Shown here: positions 5,646 to 5,688 of the stretch, one piece after another
Position numbering within the stretch: position 1 is the stretch's first letter
Layout: each line of letters begins with the position of its first letter
Assembly: GCA_004557975.1 (NCBI GenBank)
Contig: SFEV01000095.1
Span: 1-5,688 of the forward strand
Reading direction: 5' to 3'
Source of the DNA: Lachnospiraceae bacterium
GTDB lineage: Bacteria; Bacillota; Clostridia; Lachnospirales; Lachnospiraceae
Length of the DNA stretch: 5,688 nt
Position numbers and translations under genes: made by a program
The notes under the pieces: model-generated
Databases searched by the model: none
What the model was told of the DNA's origin: nothing
Seen by the model: the letters and a program-made list of their open reading frames with translations, nothing else

Positions 5646-5688
5646 ATCAATAATAAAATAGACAGTGGCAATCCTTACTGACATTTGA

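Noticed and set aside
5625..5684. Minus-strand 19-codon frame MSVRIATVYFII... at the right edge
   Set aside because: It is very short, has no clear ribosome binding site, and runs into the hairpin; better explained as part of a repeat or intergenic sequence.
1..5688. tRNA, rRNA, CRISPR array, insertion sequence or attachment site
   Set aside because: No cloverleaf, spaced direct repeats, transposase reading frame or terminal inverted repeats were seen.

Overview
This window looks like part of an arabinose-polysaccharide (arabinan/arabinoxylan) utilisation locus from a Firmicute, most likely a gut clostridium of the Lachnospiraceae type. The evidence is strong AGGAGG-type ribosome binding sites, moderately GC-rich coding sequence with AT-rich intergenic gaps, TTG-17-TATAAT-like promoters, a cytoplasmic GH51 arabinofuranosidase, and a small cysteine-rich protein of a type I associate with Lachnospiraceae (DUF6171-like). 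The taxonomic assignment is inference from family content, not a database match.

Layout from left to right: (1) 30-950 (+), a one-component regulator with an N-terminal ArsR-like winged helix and a ~200-residue C-terminal domain. (2) 951-1025, a convergent gap with a compound hairpin. (3) 1026-1988 (-), a cytoplasmic GH43 enzyme, probably an exo-acting alpha-L-arabinofuranosidase. (4) 1989-2109, a short divergent control region in which a promoter for each direction can be read, with overlapping -10 boxes and an inverted repeat. (5) 2110-3033 (+), a second regulator that is a full-length paralog of the first, about half identical over the C-terminal domain with almost no gaps. (6) 3034-3165, a strong rightward intrinsic terminator. 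(7) 3166-3426 (-), a small eight-cysteine protein starting 3 bases after the stop of (8). (8) 3430-4932 (-), GH51 alpha-L-arabinofuranosidase (abfA-type). (9) 4933-5095, the abfA promoter and a structured leader. (10) 5096-5515 (-), a small two-helix membrane protein that may be truncated at its C-terminus. (11) 5516-5688, noncoding sequence with short palindromes and a large interrupted hairpin that may belong to a dispersed repeat.

How it may work together: neither hydrolase has a signal peptide, so both should act in the cytoplasm on imported arabino-oligosaccharides, releasing L-arabinose. Two homologous winged-helix regulators sit on either side of the GH43 gene, one divergent from it and one convergent. 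The simplest model is that they sense the imported oligosaccharide or arabinose through the conserved C-terminal domain and control the GH43/GH51 genes. No transporter or arabinose catabolic gene is visible; those would lie outside the window. The least familiar part is this pair of regulators with an uncharacterised, probably beta-rich, C-terminal domain, together with the overlapping divergent promoters next to one of them.
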